From: Rhizomys pruinosus | Taxonomy: Eukaryota; Chordata; Mammalia; Rodentia; Spalacidae | Reading direction: 5' to 3' | Assembly: GCA_009823505.1 (NCBI GenBank) | Contig: VZQC01008830.1 | Coordinates: 23,535-87,534 of the forward strand | Length of the DNA: 64,000 nt | Shown here: piece after piece, positions 35,139-46,943 of the stretch | Layout of the letters: each line of letters starts with the position of its first letter | Numbering within the stretch: position 1 is the stretch's first letter | The notes under the pieces: generated by a model | Told to the model about the DNA's origin: nothing | Database searches by the model: none | What the model saw: only the letters and a program-made list of their open reading frames with translations | Translations under genes and position numbers: made by a program

Positions 35139-36275
35139 AAAGAAGTCATTCTCTAACTGTAAATTAGAGCTGACTGTTATAGAGGTAATCTCTTATAAAA
35201 CTGGTAAATTGCTTTCTTTAATTGACTAATAGACATAGGAACTGTGAAAAGGATTATTCTCTATTCAGAACCAAATATAATACTAAAGTCTCTTTAAGCT
35301 GTGCATATAAGCAAAATATATTAATACAGGAGATCTCTGATATCAGCAATGGATTATTCTGCCAAGGAGATGTTGGCCAGGGGATTCAAGACCCCCCCCC
35401 CAAAAAGGTAAAGGCTTCTTACCTGTAAACTGGGATGCCTGCAAGAAGAGAGGTGGTAAGGCCTTGCTGTCGAAGACCTGATGTAAGCATGGGAAGGTTG
35501 TATTGAGACTGCAGTTGCAAGTGTACAGTTGGTCTCTGGAATACCAGAGAGTGTTACCAAAGGCCACTGAACCAATAAAGCAAATGTTGGTCTCCTTGAG
35601 TCAACATCAGCTACACCTCATCTGCTTGGAAATACTGTGCAGCAGTGACAGACATATGTCTGTATATCCCAAATCTATTTGGCTATTAGCTCTCTCCTTG
35701 GAGGAATAACTCACAGATGATGCCACAAGCTTACATCCTCTAGTGATTAGGAGATGTTATAAGCCACAGTAAGACCTTTTCATCTTTTACAGAAAAAACA
35801 TAATTCATGGATTAGCACACCATCCAAACATCTGTGTCTATACCAAGGTAACCTACCATAATAATTAGTACTGTTTAAATACCTATATATCTAATCACTT
35901 GTGCTTCATTAGTAGGATTCAAAGGTTATTCCGGGACAAACTGTCAGCCCATGAAAGGAAACAGCCAGAACTGATCAGAATCCAAAACGACACCTCCAGA
36001 CAAAGTAAACTGATTTTCTTCTCGTCCACCTGTGCCTCTTTTCTAAGCCTAGGGAACAATCTGCAGAAGAGGGGGCATGGTAGAATGTATGGGCTGCCAT
36101 TGGGGTGAATGTTAAAACTACAGTAATATAGACTGGACACTTATTTGATCAACTTGATTGTACATACAAGCCCTTCCAGCTGGATGGTGGGAGCTTTGGG
36201 CTGTGTGGGTTTGGGCACAACTGCTTGCAAATTGGTTTTACATGAAGGATGCTTGTACTCATAAAAAAGGAGTTA
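35139..36275 (+). repeat. Unit U copy A
   Basis: A ~1.15-kb sequence aligned along its length with copy B. Shared anchors include 'tgtaaattagagc', 'aagcaaaatatatta', 'ggccact', 'ctattagctctctccttgga', 'agcctagggaacaa' and 'gcaaattggttttacatgaa'. Frames in it are short (68-74 codons) and not conserved in phase between copies, so it looks non-coding. It contains aataaa near 35573. Confidence 0.85.
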
Positions 36276-36950
36276 GATACTGAAAAGTCTTTAAAGCAGG
36301 TTTTCATGCCAGGCCTGAAGAAGGCCAAGAGCTTGGAGAAAGATAGTCATTAAAATGCACTCTGTAAGATTTGCAGTTTAAAAGGGTATACTTAAAAATA
36401 ACATATTTATATACAGGGGTATTTCAGTAGAGATTAACACAGAAATACAAAATAAACCATATAAATTAGTGGACTTGATTTCTCTGAAGTCATATTGTAG
36501 TCATATAGGTTTAAAGAGCAAAGTATATATTGGGTAAAATTTATTTGGCAGGTACTCAACTCTGCCCAAGCTTTGTCCACATATTATAGGATATTTTAAG
36601 GCTTAATGAAATGTTTAGATTAGTTAAATTTGGCTGTAGGTTTTGGTGAAAACGGTAATACATTTGAATTAATTGGGAATATAAAATTTTAATTGTTTTA
36701 TTTATAATTTGTATTGAACTTTCAACAATAACTTTGGGGTTAAGGTATATAAATGGTCTCTATTATTTTTCTGAGTTATACAATATCACCTTCTAACACT
36801 TTCTTTTACTTGTAGGACAATTTTAAGGAATTAAGTTTAAGTTTACTTCCCAAATAAGTAGCATACAGTCAATGATAAATGGTTTGGGTAAATTTAATGA
36901 AAACTTATGCCTTGGCTCCTGTTTATGGGTATGTGTAATACAACTTAGGC

Positions 36951-37030
36951 TGTTTTTTTCTCCCTAAGTTCTGAATTGGAAAAAATGTATGAAATGCACA
37001 AAGCATCAATAAAAATTAATTTAAAAAAAA
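36951..37030 (+). mobile_element. 80-bp severely 5'-truncated L1 end, type Y
   Basis: 'tgtatgaaatgcacaaagca' and 'tcaataaaaatt' plus A tail, flanked by the duplication tacaacttaggc at 36939-36950 and 37032-37043. It is a complete insertion event only about 80 bases long. Confidence 0.88.
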
Positions 37031-37469
37031 ATACAACTTAGGCATCTATAGGTCAAAACATAAAAATTTAAAAAAACAAAAAGAAGGAGGTGGGAGGTGG
37101 TGTAGTATCCTTTCTGGGATACAAATGGAAAACTTGTGTTCCAAACCTATTGATAAATTTTCAATTTTGATATCTTGAAACTAACAATGGGAGGAGATTT
37201 GTCTGTCCCCACAGCTAAAATCACCAATCTAAATGCCTGAAAACGTACAACTTTTGGCTGTGCAGGATGGACTGGGAAATGCCAGCAGAGAGGCTGACCC
37301 ATCTGAACATTAAAATAAGAGGAACCTCAGATTGCCTGAGTCACAGACACTGAGCATCTCTCTGAATTCTATTGGGGTTAACTTTTTATAATGGGCCCTA
37401 GTGAAGTTTACCTTCCAGATGCTGAGAAACCTTCCTACCTCTCCCGTTTATAGGAAAAAGAAAAACACG

Positions 37470-38625
37470 ATAGTACTGAAGTCATTACCTAACTGTAAAT
37501 TAGAGCCAACTGTTATAGTGGTAATTTCATATAAAACAGGCATAACTACCCTTTTTTAATTGACTGATAGGCATAGGAACTGTGAAAGGATAATTCTCTA
37601 TTTAGAGCCAAATTCAATAGGAAAGTCTTCATAAGCTGTGTAATTAAGCAAAATATATTAGTACAGGAAAGCTCTGATATCAGCAATGAATTCTTCTGCC
37701 TCGGAGATGTTGGCTAAGGGATCCAAGCCCCCAAAATTATAAAGGCCTTTTTCCTATAAGTGGGATATATGCAAGGAGAAATGTGGTAAGTCCCTGTTGT
37801 TGAAGACCTGGTGTGAGCATGAAAAAATGTTTTGAGACATCACTTGCTAATGTACAATTGGCCTCTGAAATGCAGAGAGCATTACCAAAGGCCACTAAAA
37901 CAATACAGCAAAATATTGGTCTCCTTGAGACAAGCAAGACTCCTCCATCAGTATCAGCTACACCTCAACTGCCTGGAGATACTGTGCAACAGTGGCAGCC
38001 ATTTGTCTGTATATATCCCAAATCTAATTGGCTATTAGCTCTCTCCTTGGAGGAATAACTCACATCGGATGCCACAAGCTTATGTCCTCTAGTGGTTAGG
38101 AGATGATATAAGCCACAATAAGAACTTGTCAACCTTTATAGAGAAACCACAGTTTGTGGATTAGCATACCATCCAAGCATCTGTGTCTGTGCTCACAGCT
38201 TAGCTTGCCATAATAATTAGTACTGCTTAAATGCCTGTACATCTAATTGCTTGTGCTTTGTTAGTAGGAATATAAAGGTTTCCCTGAATAAGCTGTCAAC
38301 CCATGAAGGGGAACAACCTGAACAGACCAGAATCCAAAAATGACATCTCCACAGAAAATAGACTGTTTTGCTTCTCACCCACTTGTATCCCTTTCCCAAA
38401 GCCTAGGGAACAACTTGAGGAACAGGAGGCATTGTAGAATGTAAGGGCTGCAGAGAGATTGGGGTGAATCATGAGATTACAGCAATATAGACTGTATTCC
38501 TGTTTGATCACCATGCTTGTGCATACAAGCTTCTCCAACTGGACTATGGGAACCTTGGGTTGCTCAAAATTTGGACATAGATACTTGCAAATTGGTTTTA
38601 CATGAATGTTATTTACATTCATTGC
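37470..38625 (+). repeat. Unit U copy B
   Basis: Direct repeat of copy A, about 2.33 kb downstream, with substantial divergence. It has the same anchors, ending 'gcaaattggttttacatgaa'. The continuation differs from copy A (38626 onward: 'tgttatttacattcattgct'). Confidence 0.85.
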
Positions 38626-38822
38626 TTATGCTTAATAATTTGGCTCACTTCAAAAAACATGCACCAATTACCCAATTGTATGGCTAAGTGTGTAACGTCA
38701 ATGTTATCTGAAAACAGCTGTGCTATTATATTGTAGAATCCCTTAAAAAATAAACAAATAAAAGAAAAAATAAACTAACTAGAAAAAAATTTAAAAATAT
38801 ATAAAAAGGAAGGGGGCTTCTA

Positions 38823-38900
38823 AATATGATCAAAATATATTATGTTAAATTCACAAAACTTATATTAAGAAGAATTAAATAAATTATTAAAGAGATTCCT
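38823..38900 (+). mobile_element. Old L1 (Lx-like) 3' end, right part
   Basis: 'aatatgatcaaaatatatta' followed by 'aagaattaaataaatt' completes the L1 3' end interrupted at 35137. Confidence 0.65.
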
Positions 38901-38921
38901 CAAAGACATTTCATTTTTAAT

Positions 38922-38931
38922 TTTGGGGGGT

Positions 38932-38963
<32 letters not shown>

Positions 38964-39122
38964 CAGGGAGTGCAGGGTCCATGAATGCCAGCGGTATTGG
39001 GTGCCCATGGAGCTGGACTTATAGGTGGAGTTGAGCTGCCTGACATGGGTGATAGGAACTGAACTTGGGTTCATTGTAGGCGTAGTATGTGCTCTTAACT
39101 GCTGAGCCATCCCTCTAGCCCA
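38922..39122 (-). mobile_element. B3-type SINE with (GT)n tail
   Basis: GT microsatellite (38934-38960) at the left, then 'gagctgcctgacatgggtga' and 'actgctgagccatccctcta'. Confidence 0.8.
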
Positions 39123-39329
39123 AGAAATACCTAGGCCATCATTAAAGTACATTTCTGTTTATATCTGTAAGTGTATTTCCAGAGAACAAGAGAACTCTGA
39201 CCTAATACATAGACTAATACTTTGATGGATACATGATGTGATGACATATTCGGTAGTAGTGAATAGTAATAAGTATGGATAGGTTGAGAAAATAGGTCAT
39301 GGGGAGAGTGTCTGGGAGATATCCCTCGT

Positions 39330-39505
39330 CATGACCTTTTCTTGTATTCTCTTTGTTTCCCAGCTGCCATGATGTGAAATGTTTTATCATGTCATGCTCT
39401 CTCTTATCTGTGATGGACTGTTACCTCAGAAACCATGAGTCTATGCAAATATTTTATCTTTTCCATTGTTCTATCAAGTATTTTTTTCACAGCAGCAAGA
39501 AAAGT
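39330..39505 (+). repeat. LTR-like rodent repeat, diverged
   Basis: 'gtttcccagctgccatgatg', 'tgatggactgttacctcaga' and 'cagcagcaagaaaagtgact' resemble the 3' part of a rodent MaLR-type LTR, from memory only. Confidence 0.35.
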
Positions 39506-39511
39506 GACTTG

Positions 39512-39625
39512 GCCAGGCATGGTGATGCATGCCTTTAATTCTAGCATTTGACAGATAGAAATAGGAGGTCTCTGTGAGTTTTGGGCCAGCCGAGGCTATA
39601 TATTGGGACTGTATCCTATAAAAAA
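39512..39625 (+). mobile_element. B1 SINE, diverged
   Basis: 'ggccaggcatggtgatgcat' head, 'gttttgggccagccgaggct', and an end in 'cctataaaaaacacagaacc'. It inserted directly behind the LTR-like segment. Confidence 0.8.
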
Positions 39626-39984
39626 CACAGAACCCAACAACTACTACAACCAGATAAATCAAGAAGATGGAGGAAAGGAAAACCCACCTGCAACACAAAC
39701 AGTAACAAATATACCTAATTCCATTTTAAACAAATAGCATAGCAACATGGAAGATTTTCAGGATGAGCAGAATTAGTCCATATAATTGTGGTAGGCAATT
39801 TCTATGTCCCCCAATGTCCATCAAGTCCCTACCCCTTAAATGCCATGTTTTTATGCAATATCTTCTTTTTTTGTGTAGAATTTAGATGTTTTGTCCAATG
39901 AAAAGAATGTGGCATCAGGAATGCCACTTCTGAAATTAGATTATGAAATCACCATGGTGTTTGCCTTTGACACTCTGCTTTTGT

Positions 39985-40090
39985 AAAAACAAAATTCTTT
40001 GAGAATTTCATACGATATAATTTTATCATATTTCTTCCCCCAACTTTTCCCAGATCCACCCCCACTGCCCTACCCACCCTACATCCTGTT
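39985..40090 (-). mobile_element. Old L1 (Lx-like) 3' end
   Basis: 'ttctttgagaatttcatacg', 'ttatcatatttcttccccc' and 'agatccacccccactgccct' match the complement of a common old rodent L1 3' end. Confidence 0.7.
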
Positions 40091-40091
40091 C

Positions 40092-40262
40092 TTTTTTTCC
40101 TTTCTTTTTTGGCCTTTTATAGTTGCTTGAGACAAGGTCTAATGTATTCCTGGCTGGCCTTGAACTCTCTATGTAACAGAGGCTGTCTCTGAACTCCAGA
40201 TCCTCCTACCTCCATCTTCTAACTGTTGAGATTATAGGGATATGGCACCATGCCTGACTTAC
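40092..40262 (-). mobile_element. B1 SINE, old
   Basis: 'ttgcttgagacaaggtctaa', 'ctggctggccttgaactctc' and 'ggcaccatgcctgac'. Diverged, with a small insertion. Confidence 0.8.
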
Positions 40263-40269
40263 CTAGGTG

Positions 40270-41340
40270 ATATGTAATTCAATAAAAATCAGACATCACA
40301 TTATGTGAAATATGATGGTCTATGTCAGAACTATAGAAGGACTTGATGTTTCATTAATAGCCATGAATAATTGAATACTCTCCTACTTGAGCTTTGAACT
40401 AAGTGGAATGCTTGTTTATATCTCAGTTGGAGCCATGTGAAAAACTATGACCTAAAAGAATATAGCAATGCCATGTTTCTGAGAGGAGTAGCATTAATTA
40501 CAGCTCTTTAGCCATAAGCACACATACTGTTCAGTCTTGGATGGTTTCTAAGCACAATTTTCCAATAAAAGGAACTCCTTGTAGAAGTTACTAAGTCCAG
40601 AATTGGGACATGTAAAAATAACTGAACCTGGAAAATTTTATAGCACCAGAAAAATAATCATTCATAATGATACTCTCATGTGAAAAGAAAATGCAATACA
40701 ACATGAAAGATCCCTCAGTGGACCAAACTGAGACAATTTGAACAGTAAAATAGTGATAATATTGTATTACAACTTATAGAATTAAGTATCTATTTATCCA
40801 TCCTGATCTAAACAAATAATTTATACACAAATAAGACAACATTTTCTTTATAGAAAAGCCAAAAAATATATGTAGAGGGAAGGAGCAAAATACAAAACTA
40901 ACACTAGGCAAATGCCCTAATGATGATTATTGATCAGTAAGATCCACCAAAATATAACAAAAGCACTGGGTAAATGTTTGAGGAGAAATGAGATATTAAC
41001 ATACTCTAAAGCTATTTACCATTTGGAAATGGAAAATATTAACCTGATATGGAAGAAAACAGTCAAATACTACCTTAACTAATTATTCTAGATTACCATC
41101 AATAATGATAAGTAATATGAACATGCCATATTTCTTGATAAGATGCAGTATGATGAATACAATGTGACTAATTCGTGTTCAAACTATGTAACTTCAGTCT
41201 AGTCATGAGAAAACACCGGGGGAACCCAATATTAAATATCACTGAAAAGACTGAAGCTCATAGGAGGTGGGGAGTAAAATGTTTGCTATATAAGCATGAG
41301 AACCTGAATTCAGCCCCAAGAGCCTACATAAAAAATCCAG
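40270..41340. other. No gene recognised
   Basis: AT-rich DNA without a recognised gene or repeat. Confidence 0.5.
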
Positions 41341-41345
41341 GCATC

Positions 41346-41575
41346 AGGGTCTGGAGATTTGGCTCAGAGGTTAAAGAGTACTGGCTGCTCTTGCAGAGCA
41401 CATGAGGTCTGTTCCAGGCACCATCATGGTGGCTGGAAGCCATCTATAGCTCTATATCCAGGACATCTGATGCTCTTTTTTGGCCACCACAGGCATTGCA
41501 CACAAGGATGCAGTCACAAACATGCAGGCAAAACATTCATACACATAGAATAAATGCAAATAAATTAAAAAAAAA
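41346..41575 (+). mobile_element. B2/B3-type SINE
   Basis: 'ggtctggagatttggctcag' head, 'tggctgctcttgcagagcac', ending 'ttcatacacatagaataaat' and an A-rich tail. Confidence 0.87.
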
Positions 41576-41576
41576 A

Positions 41577-41786
41577 AGAAATCAAGGCATGTAATCCCAG
41601 TGTTGGTGATATAAATATAGGAGGGTTTCTGGTGCCTGCTGGCTTATCAGCCTAGTCTAATTGGCCAGCTTCAGGTCAGTGAGAAATCCTGTTTCAAAGG
41701 AGGAGGACGGGGCTTGAGGAACAGCCCCTGAAGTTCACCTTTGGCATCTACATGCACAGGCACACATATGCATGTGCACCTACACT

Positions 41787-41834
<48 letters not shown>

Positions 41835-41835
41835 C
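41577..41835 (+). mobile_element. B4 SINE with (CA)n tail
   Basis: 'aaggcatgtaatcccagtgt', 'cttcaggtcagtgagaaatc' and a CA microsatellite (41798-41831) fit B4. DNA at 41840-42878 holds no recognised gene. Confidence 0.75.
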
Positions 41836-42879
41836 TCAGGTCATATAAGTCAAAGAGTGACAAATTACTATAGCTCAGAGAAGACCAGAGAAATCTCAAA
41901 TCCCAAATGAATGCAAGGACGGCCTTGTACCTGTAACAGAAAAACATTAGTGGGGAAAATCCATGAAATCTGAAGAGTATACGTAGCAGTTTGTCCACAC
42001 TTTACTTCCTGGTCTTGATTATACTATTGATATGCAAAATGCTACCATTAAAGGAAACTAGAGGAAGGACATATTTTGTTCCTTTATTATCATTGCCATT
42101 TTTTGGTGGGAAAGTTCCTTTCTGAAACTCTCTGGTGGTTCTATCAGAGATGCTAGAACTCACCTGGATTTGAAGAGGATGAACATGATTCTTAGTCTAA
42201 TGAATATTTCCGTAAGGTACACACCTCTGTGTTATTTTTTCTGTTGTGTAGTAGTTAATAATCAGATTTATAAGTCTATAAATAATGACCATGTATCACT
42301 AGCAAGAGTCTCAGAATTATGCATTGTCTGTCTCAGGCTCTAGCTGACAAAATTTTGTGTCACCTAGAATGACAACGCATGTTGAATCATGTCTGTGGAA
42401 GGCCAGCACAGTTACCATAGTGTCTTTCAGCCTGTGATACAGTGTCACAGTGCTATTGCCAGTAAAATCCTTTGTTTTCTATCTCTGCAAAGCTCCTAAC
42501 AACAGTTACAGACAATGAAGTCCTTGGTTTCCCATTTAACTCGCAGGGCTATTCACGTCTTTAGTCAGTGCTCTCTTGGCCAGAGTTTAGTTTACCACAA
42601 ACAGGAGAAAGAATTTCATGTTGGAGCCATACAGACATCACATGCTCAATAACTTAAATGAATTTGAAATTGCCCAAAGTGATGTTACTATAAAGTCATT
42701 CTCATTTGAATACTTACTGTTAAAATCTGATTTTAAGGTCAAAAGTATATATCTGGCCAACTCTGTTTCTCTCACTTCCTTCTACCACCCAATGACTTTT
42801 CAATTCAACCGGTATTTAAAAATAGCAAAGGCTCCCATTACAAAAAATTATGAAGAATATGTATTTATAAATAATTATT

Positions 42880-42934
42880 TGAGGAGGCAGCATTTCTAGA
42901 AAAATATCGATGGCGGGTTTGAATGTGTTTTTTC
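42880..42934. repeat. 55-bp exact inverted copy of 48378-48432
   Basis: Begins tgaggaggcagcatttctag and runs to 'gtgttttttc'. The reverse complement occurs without mismatch at 48378-48432. A type Y L1 tail (T run) begins directly after it. Confidence 0.95.
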
Positions 42935-43080
42935 TTTTTTTTTTTTAATTTATTTTTATTGATGCTTTGTGTATTGCATACATCATTTTCCAATTCAGTT
43001 CAGGCATATATCCCCTTCCCTTCCCCCCCACCCCACCCTTACCCATCGCAGATCGTACAGCATACAGAAAAGTGACTAAT
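42935..43080 (-). mobile_element. L1 3'UTR fragment, type Y
   Basis: T run, 'tttttattgatgctttgtgt', 'ccaattcagttcaggcatat' and a C-rich tract (complement of the G-rich 3'UTR tract). Confidence 0.85.
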
Positions 43081-43084
43081 ACAG

Positions 43085-45006
43085 GAAATTATGTGTTCTT
43101 GTAACCCCCGGCCATCCTCCATTCCTCAGTTTATTTCTTTTGAATTGAAGAAATGGATGTGTTTCTGTGTTGGGAATGATGAAGAATAAGTTCGGATAGG
43201 AAGGGGTTGGGTGGAAAGGATAGTGGTGACGGTGGCCCAGTATTGTATCGAACGGTGGCTTGAAATGGCTAAAATGTGTGAAATTAGGCCTTAAAAATTA
43301 TAAGGAAGAATTGGCTAGAATTTTAAAGAGGTTCAAATTTTAATATGTTTATATATTTTTACTGTAGAACCATAACCCCCAAATAAAGGAAGTGAGCTGG
43401 CTTACTCGCACTAGGCCGATCTATCTTAAAGATGAAACGTATTAAGTGAGGGTCTCAGCAACTATTGCTTTCTTTGCTTGGGTGTATTGTTTGGTGGTTT
43501 AGCTCAGGGGATAGCACTTTCTGCCTTCTTGGAATCTTATATATGCTAGGTCAATGTGCTCTAGACCACTGAGATAAACAGCTCAGGGCTGTGTGACGAC
43601 AGTCCCTTGGAGGTGTAGAGAACAGGTCCGTATCACCCAGGGATAGACTGGAACTGACTGACAACGAAAATCAAGATTAAGGAGCAGCACAAAGTCCGAG
43701 CGGTGGTGAACCAATGAGTTGTTGATTACGGGGTTGGTTTACTTTACAGGCAGTATGGTGTGAAGGGAGGCGTTATTTACAGACCCAGAATTGAAAGCAA
43801 AGATAGTGACATTATTGCAAGAAAGGCCCACCCGCCAGCATGGGTGATAGCTCAGGAAAAGGAGAAACCCAGACAGCACCGTACAATGTGCAGGCAGCTC
43901 AATGGGTTGGAGAGTGTCCAGGTGTCCTTTTCATGGGCGGTCTTGGTTGTGTGTGTGAGCCTACCTCTCAGTGCAGCTAGGTAAAACTTGTTGCTTCTCT
44001 AGGGCAGCGGCAGGGTTGGTCTCTGCTTCTTCCAGGCTGTTGGCAGCTCAGCACGCCTGGCAGTGTCTCTAAGCAGTCTTTAGGGCTTATATAGTGCTTT
44101 GGGATTGAGGGAGGATCTCCTAGTATAACTTAGTTAAAATCTGTCAGGGACAGTTTCCTGAAGCTATTCAGCGTTTGTTACCTCTGGTTGGTTTATCAAG
44201 TTCTTCTCTGCACTAGTGCATAATTTCCCACCTCCCTAAAGAATATGCAGATTGACCAGATAGCTTTTCCCAAAAATGGAAGGTTTTAATCGGTTGAGTA
44301 CGAACAGTACCAGCCCCTATGTTCCTTTTTTTGGTTGGATTTGGTTGTTTTTGTTTGTGAGACAGCGGAGGGTGCAGTCGAGTCGGGGCTATGTTAGCGT
44401 TTGGGGCTCTCGGCTAAGATTGTAGGCCTCAGACTTACTGTGTAGCCCAGACTAACCTTGATTCTCCTGCATCACCTTGGAATTATATGTGGGTGCCGCC
44501 ACTCCCAGCAAGTCCTGGTTTCAAATGCCATTCGAGGAAGTGACCATTTGTCCCTTCGTTTCGCATCTTGGTGGCAAGGGCGACAGGAGGTGCCCAGGAC
44601 GCCATGGCGATTCTTGGACGTCCCTATCTAATTCTGGGCCCTTTGAGAGCAAATGGATGCCTCTTCTAAACTTCAAATACTTTTTAGATTTTTCCAGAAT
44701 GCTTGACCTTTCAGCTGCCCAAACATCGATCTAGAGTTTGTTTCCTAGCTTGGTTGAAATGGCCTTTAGCTTCTCGCGTGGAAGTAATGTGAATGAAAAG
44801 AATTTTCTATGCTCGCAACTTCCTGTAGGTATTCAAAAAGGTTTTTGTAGTTAGTGTGCGACAGTTTCCCATTTTGTTTGCGCCAACTTTTTCCTTTGAA
44901 GCAGGGTCTAACCGCTGTAGCCCCTCCTCCCGCCCCAGTCCGCTCGCCCCCAGTTTGCCTCGTAAGTCAGCGAGACATTCGACTTCCTCTGCTTTCCTGA
45001 GTGGCT
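43085..45006. other. Noisy region: ID-like and old rodent repeats, no gene
   Basis: Holds an ID-like segment near 43490-43590 ('gtttagctcaggggatagca'), a rodent interspersed repeat near 43690-44320 ('gtgaaccaatgagttgttga', 'cccgccagcatgggtgatag'; family uncertain) and B1-like pieces near 44345-44520 and 44895-45006. Matches to expected repeats are interrupted by single-base changes, as in unpolished sequence. It ends at a single n (45007). Confidence 0.45.
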
Positions 45007-45007
45007 N

Positions 45008-46943
45008 TCGCAAATGGTTTTTACATGAAGGATGCTTGTACTCACAAATTATCTCCTATTGTTAAAAAAAAATGAAAACCAAACAAAACAGAGAAAGAAA
45101 GATGCAGAAAAGTTTACGGCAGGAATGCATGATCTTGGATGGGTAGGGGTGGCGTGAGGGGAAGAGAAGGGGAGGAATATGCCTGAAATGAATTGGCAAA
45201 TGATGTATGAAATAAAGGCATCAATAAAAGTACCAAAAATTAAAAAATAACTTATAATTAAGCAAAAAAAAAAAATCTTTCAAAAAAAAAACAAAAAAAA
45301 GCACATTATATTTCCACTGTGAAGAGGCCGAGGCATGAGGATCACTGGGGCTTGCTGTCCAGCTAATCTAGCTGAATCGGTAAGCTCTCACTTCAGTAAG
45401 AAATTGTCTCTCAAAACGAGTTGGAGAAAACTATAAAGGAGACACACATGATTGTCAACTTCTGGCTTCCACAGGCATTGTATGACATGGGCACATTTAC
45501 AAGCATGTAGGCAATACAACCATACACACAAAAAAATTAAACTTATATAAATAGGTGTATTGGGGTTGGAGAGATCACTTACGTTCTTGCAGAGGACCCA
45601 CGTGGTGGAGAGATGACTTACTGTTCTTGCAGAGACCCAGGTTCTGCTCCCAGCATTCACATGAGGCAGCTCACCACCACCTGCAACTCCAGCTCTTTTC
45701 CAGATGATTTCATACCATCTAGCCTCTACAGGGACCTGTATGCACTTGGCTCACAATCAAATTTATGCACACACATCTTATACATAAACTAAAACTAATC
45801 ATTTATATTTGTGATGGTGTGGTGTGTGTGTGTTGTGCTGGGGACAAGGTCTTTCGTAGCCCGCTGGCCTGGAAATCCCTCCTGTAGACCAGGCTAGGCT
45901 TGACATCCAGAGATCCACAGCTGCCTGCCGCTCCAGAGTGCTAGGATTTAAAGGCGTGCGCCATACAGCTACATGCCTGTTAATCCGCATTCTATTACTA
46001 TTCAGAGCTGCTGTGTGCAGTTTTCTGGGTCAAAGTCTCAAGCCTCTGCTTACTGTGTTCTCTGGGGAACTCACTTGCATGCTTAACCCTGAGGTTTCAT
46101 CTGCTGTTTCCAGCTGGGACACGTGGGAAGTATTGGTCATCTGCTGACTCAGGGTAGCTGAGGTGGCAGTGAAGGTAGGATATAGATTCACAATCCTGAT
46201 CACATCAATTTGTAGAATGATACAAGGCCTAGAATAGCACTGTAGCTGAGGAGGCCACCAAAGATAAGTAAAACCAGGTAGTGTTATTGGGTCTGTTTAC
46301 TTATCTGATGGTGATCGATGCCAGGTCATCTTGGGTGCCAGTGGTGGGTGAAGGTAGGCCAAGTTCGCACTAATGCAGAAGACACTAGTCGATGATTTCT
46401 TTTGTGGTCGCTAAGAATGGAGCCTAGGGCTCCATAGGCTGACAAGTGCTGCTACCACTGAATTACACCTCCCAGCCTAAAACTGGTATCTTGTCTAAGC
46501 TGGCTCCATATTCTGGAAGGTCTGAACAACTGAAAGAAGTCTTATTCTCATGACCTTTTCCTCTTCCCAGAGGAAGAGCAGTGCTGGCCGTTCCCACTGG
46601 TGGGGATTGGAAAAGCCAACATGGTGGAGAGGAGCCAAGGCTAGAGGTCACAGTGCTGGCCCCTCTTGAGCTGTCCATGCTAATTCCTGAGATTTATTGC
46701 TGCCTCCTAAACAAACAAAGCCATTGGAACAGCCTAATCCAGTCAGATGACCAAGAGGAAAAACCCATTTTTCAGCCTTAGCAGTATTTGTTTATTTTCT
46801 GACCATTTCTATTAACTCCTAAGAGTGGAGGTGGACCAATCCATTTCATTTCTGATTATGTAGTTAATGGTATTGCTACAATTAATGGAGAACTCACCTC
46901 ATTCCATCAGGAGAGACCATATGAGGAGGCAGCATATTCTAGA
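45008..46943. repeat. Left arm of a ~1.9-kb inverted duplication
   Basis: The reverse complement of 50275-48420. It starts 'tcgcaaatggtttttacatg' directly after the n at 45007; the partner arm ends 'ccatttgcga' directly before the N gap. The arm contains mirrored copies of an L1 type Y end, B4, B3, B1 and ID. The stretch around 46460-46900 is nearly identical between arms (66- and 71-codon frames are the same). The rest of this arm has many single-base insertions and losses where the other arm reads as normal repeats. Confidence 0.93.

Larger units (their letters stand above)
35138..38806 (+). mobile_element. 3.67-kb retroposed insertion carrying two unit U copies
   Basis: Bounded by the 16-bp duplication aggaagggggcttcta (35122-35137 and 38807-38822). 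The host L1 3' end resumes directly after it ('aatatgatcaaaatatatta'). The insert ends in an A-rich tail (about 38745-38806). Inside: unit U copy A (35139-36275), about 1.2 kb of other AT-rich sequence with a small L1 end insertion, unit U copy B (37470-38625), then about 120 bases before the tail. The long duplication and the A tail indicate L1-driven target-primed integration. I recognise no protein in it. Repeated terminal copies could suggest LTRs, but ERV duplications are 4-6 bp. Confidence 0.75.

Noticed and set aside
35503..38058. Plus-strand frames in unit U (35503-35709, 37813-38058) sharing WLLALSLEE ends
   Set aside because: The shared ending only reflects DNA similarity. Starts, phase and upstream residues are not conserved between copies, so coding is not supported.
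35139..38625. Unit U copies A and B as the LTRs of an endogenous retrovirus
   Set aside because: The insert has a 16-bp duplication and an A-rich tail, copy B does not end at the insert boundary, and no gag, pol or env similarity was recognised. Not fully excluded.
44856..45006. GC-rich CpG patch as a possible promoter
   Set aside because: It overlaps a degraded B1-like segment in a noisy part of the assembly next to an n. The CpGs may be sequence errors.
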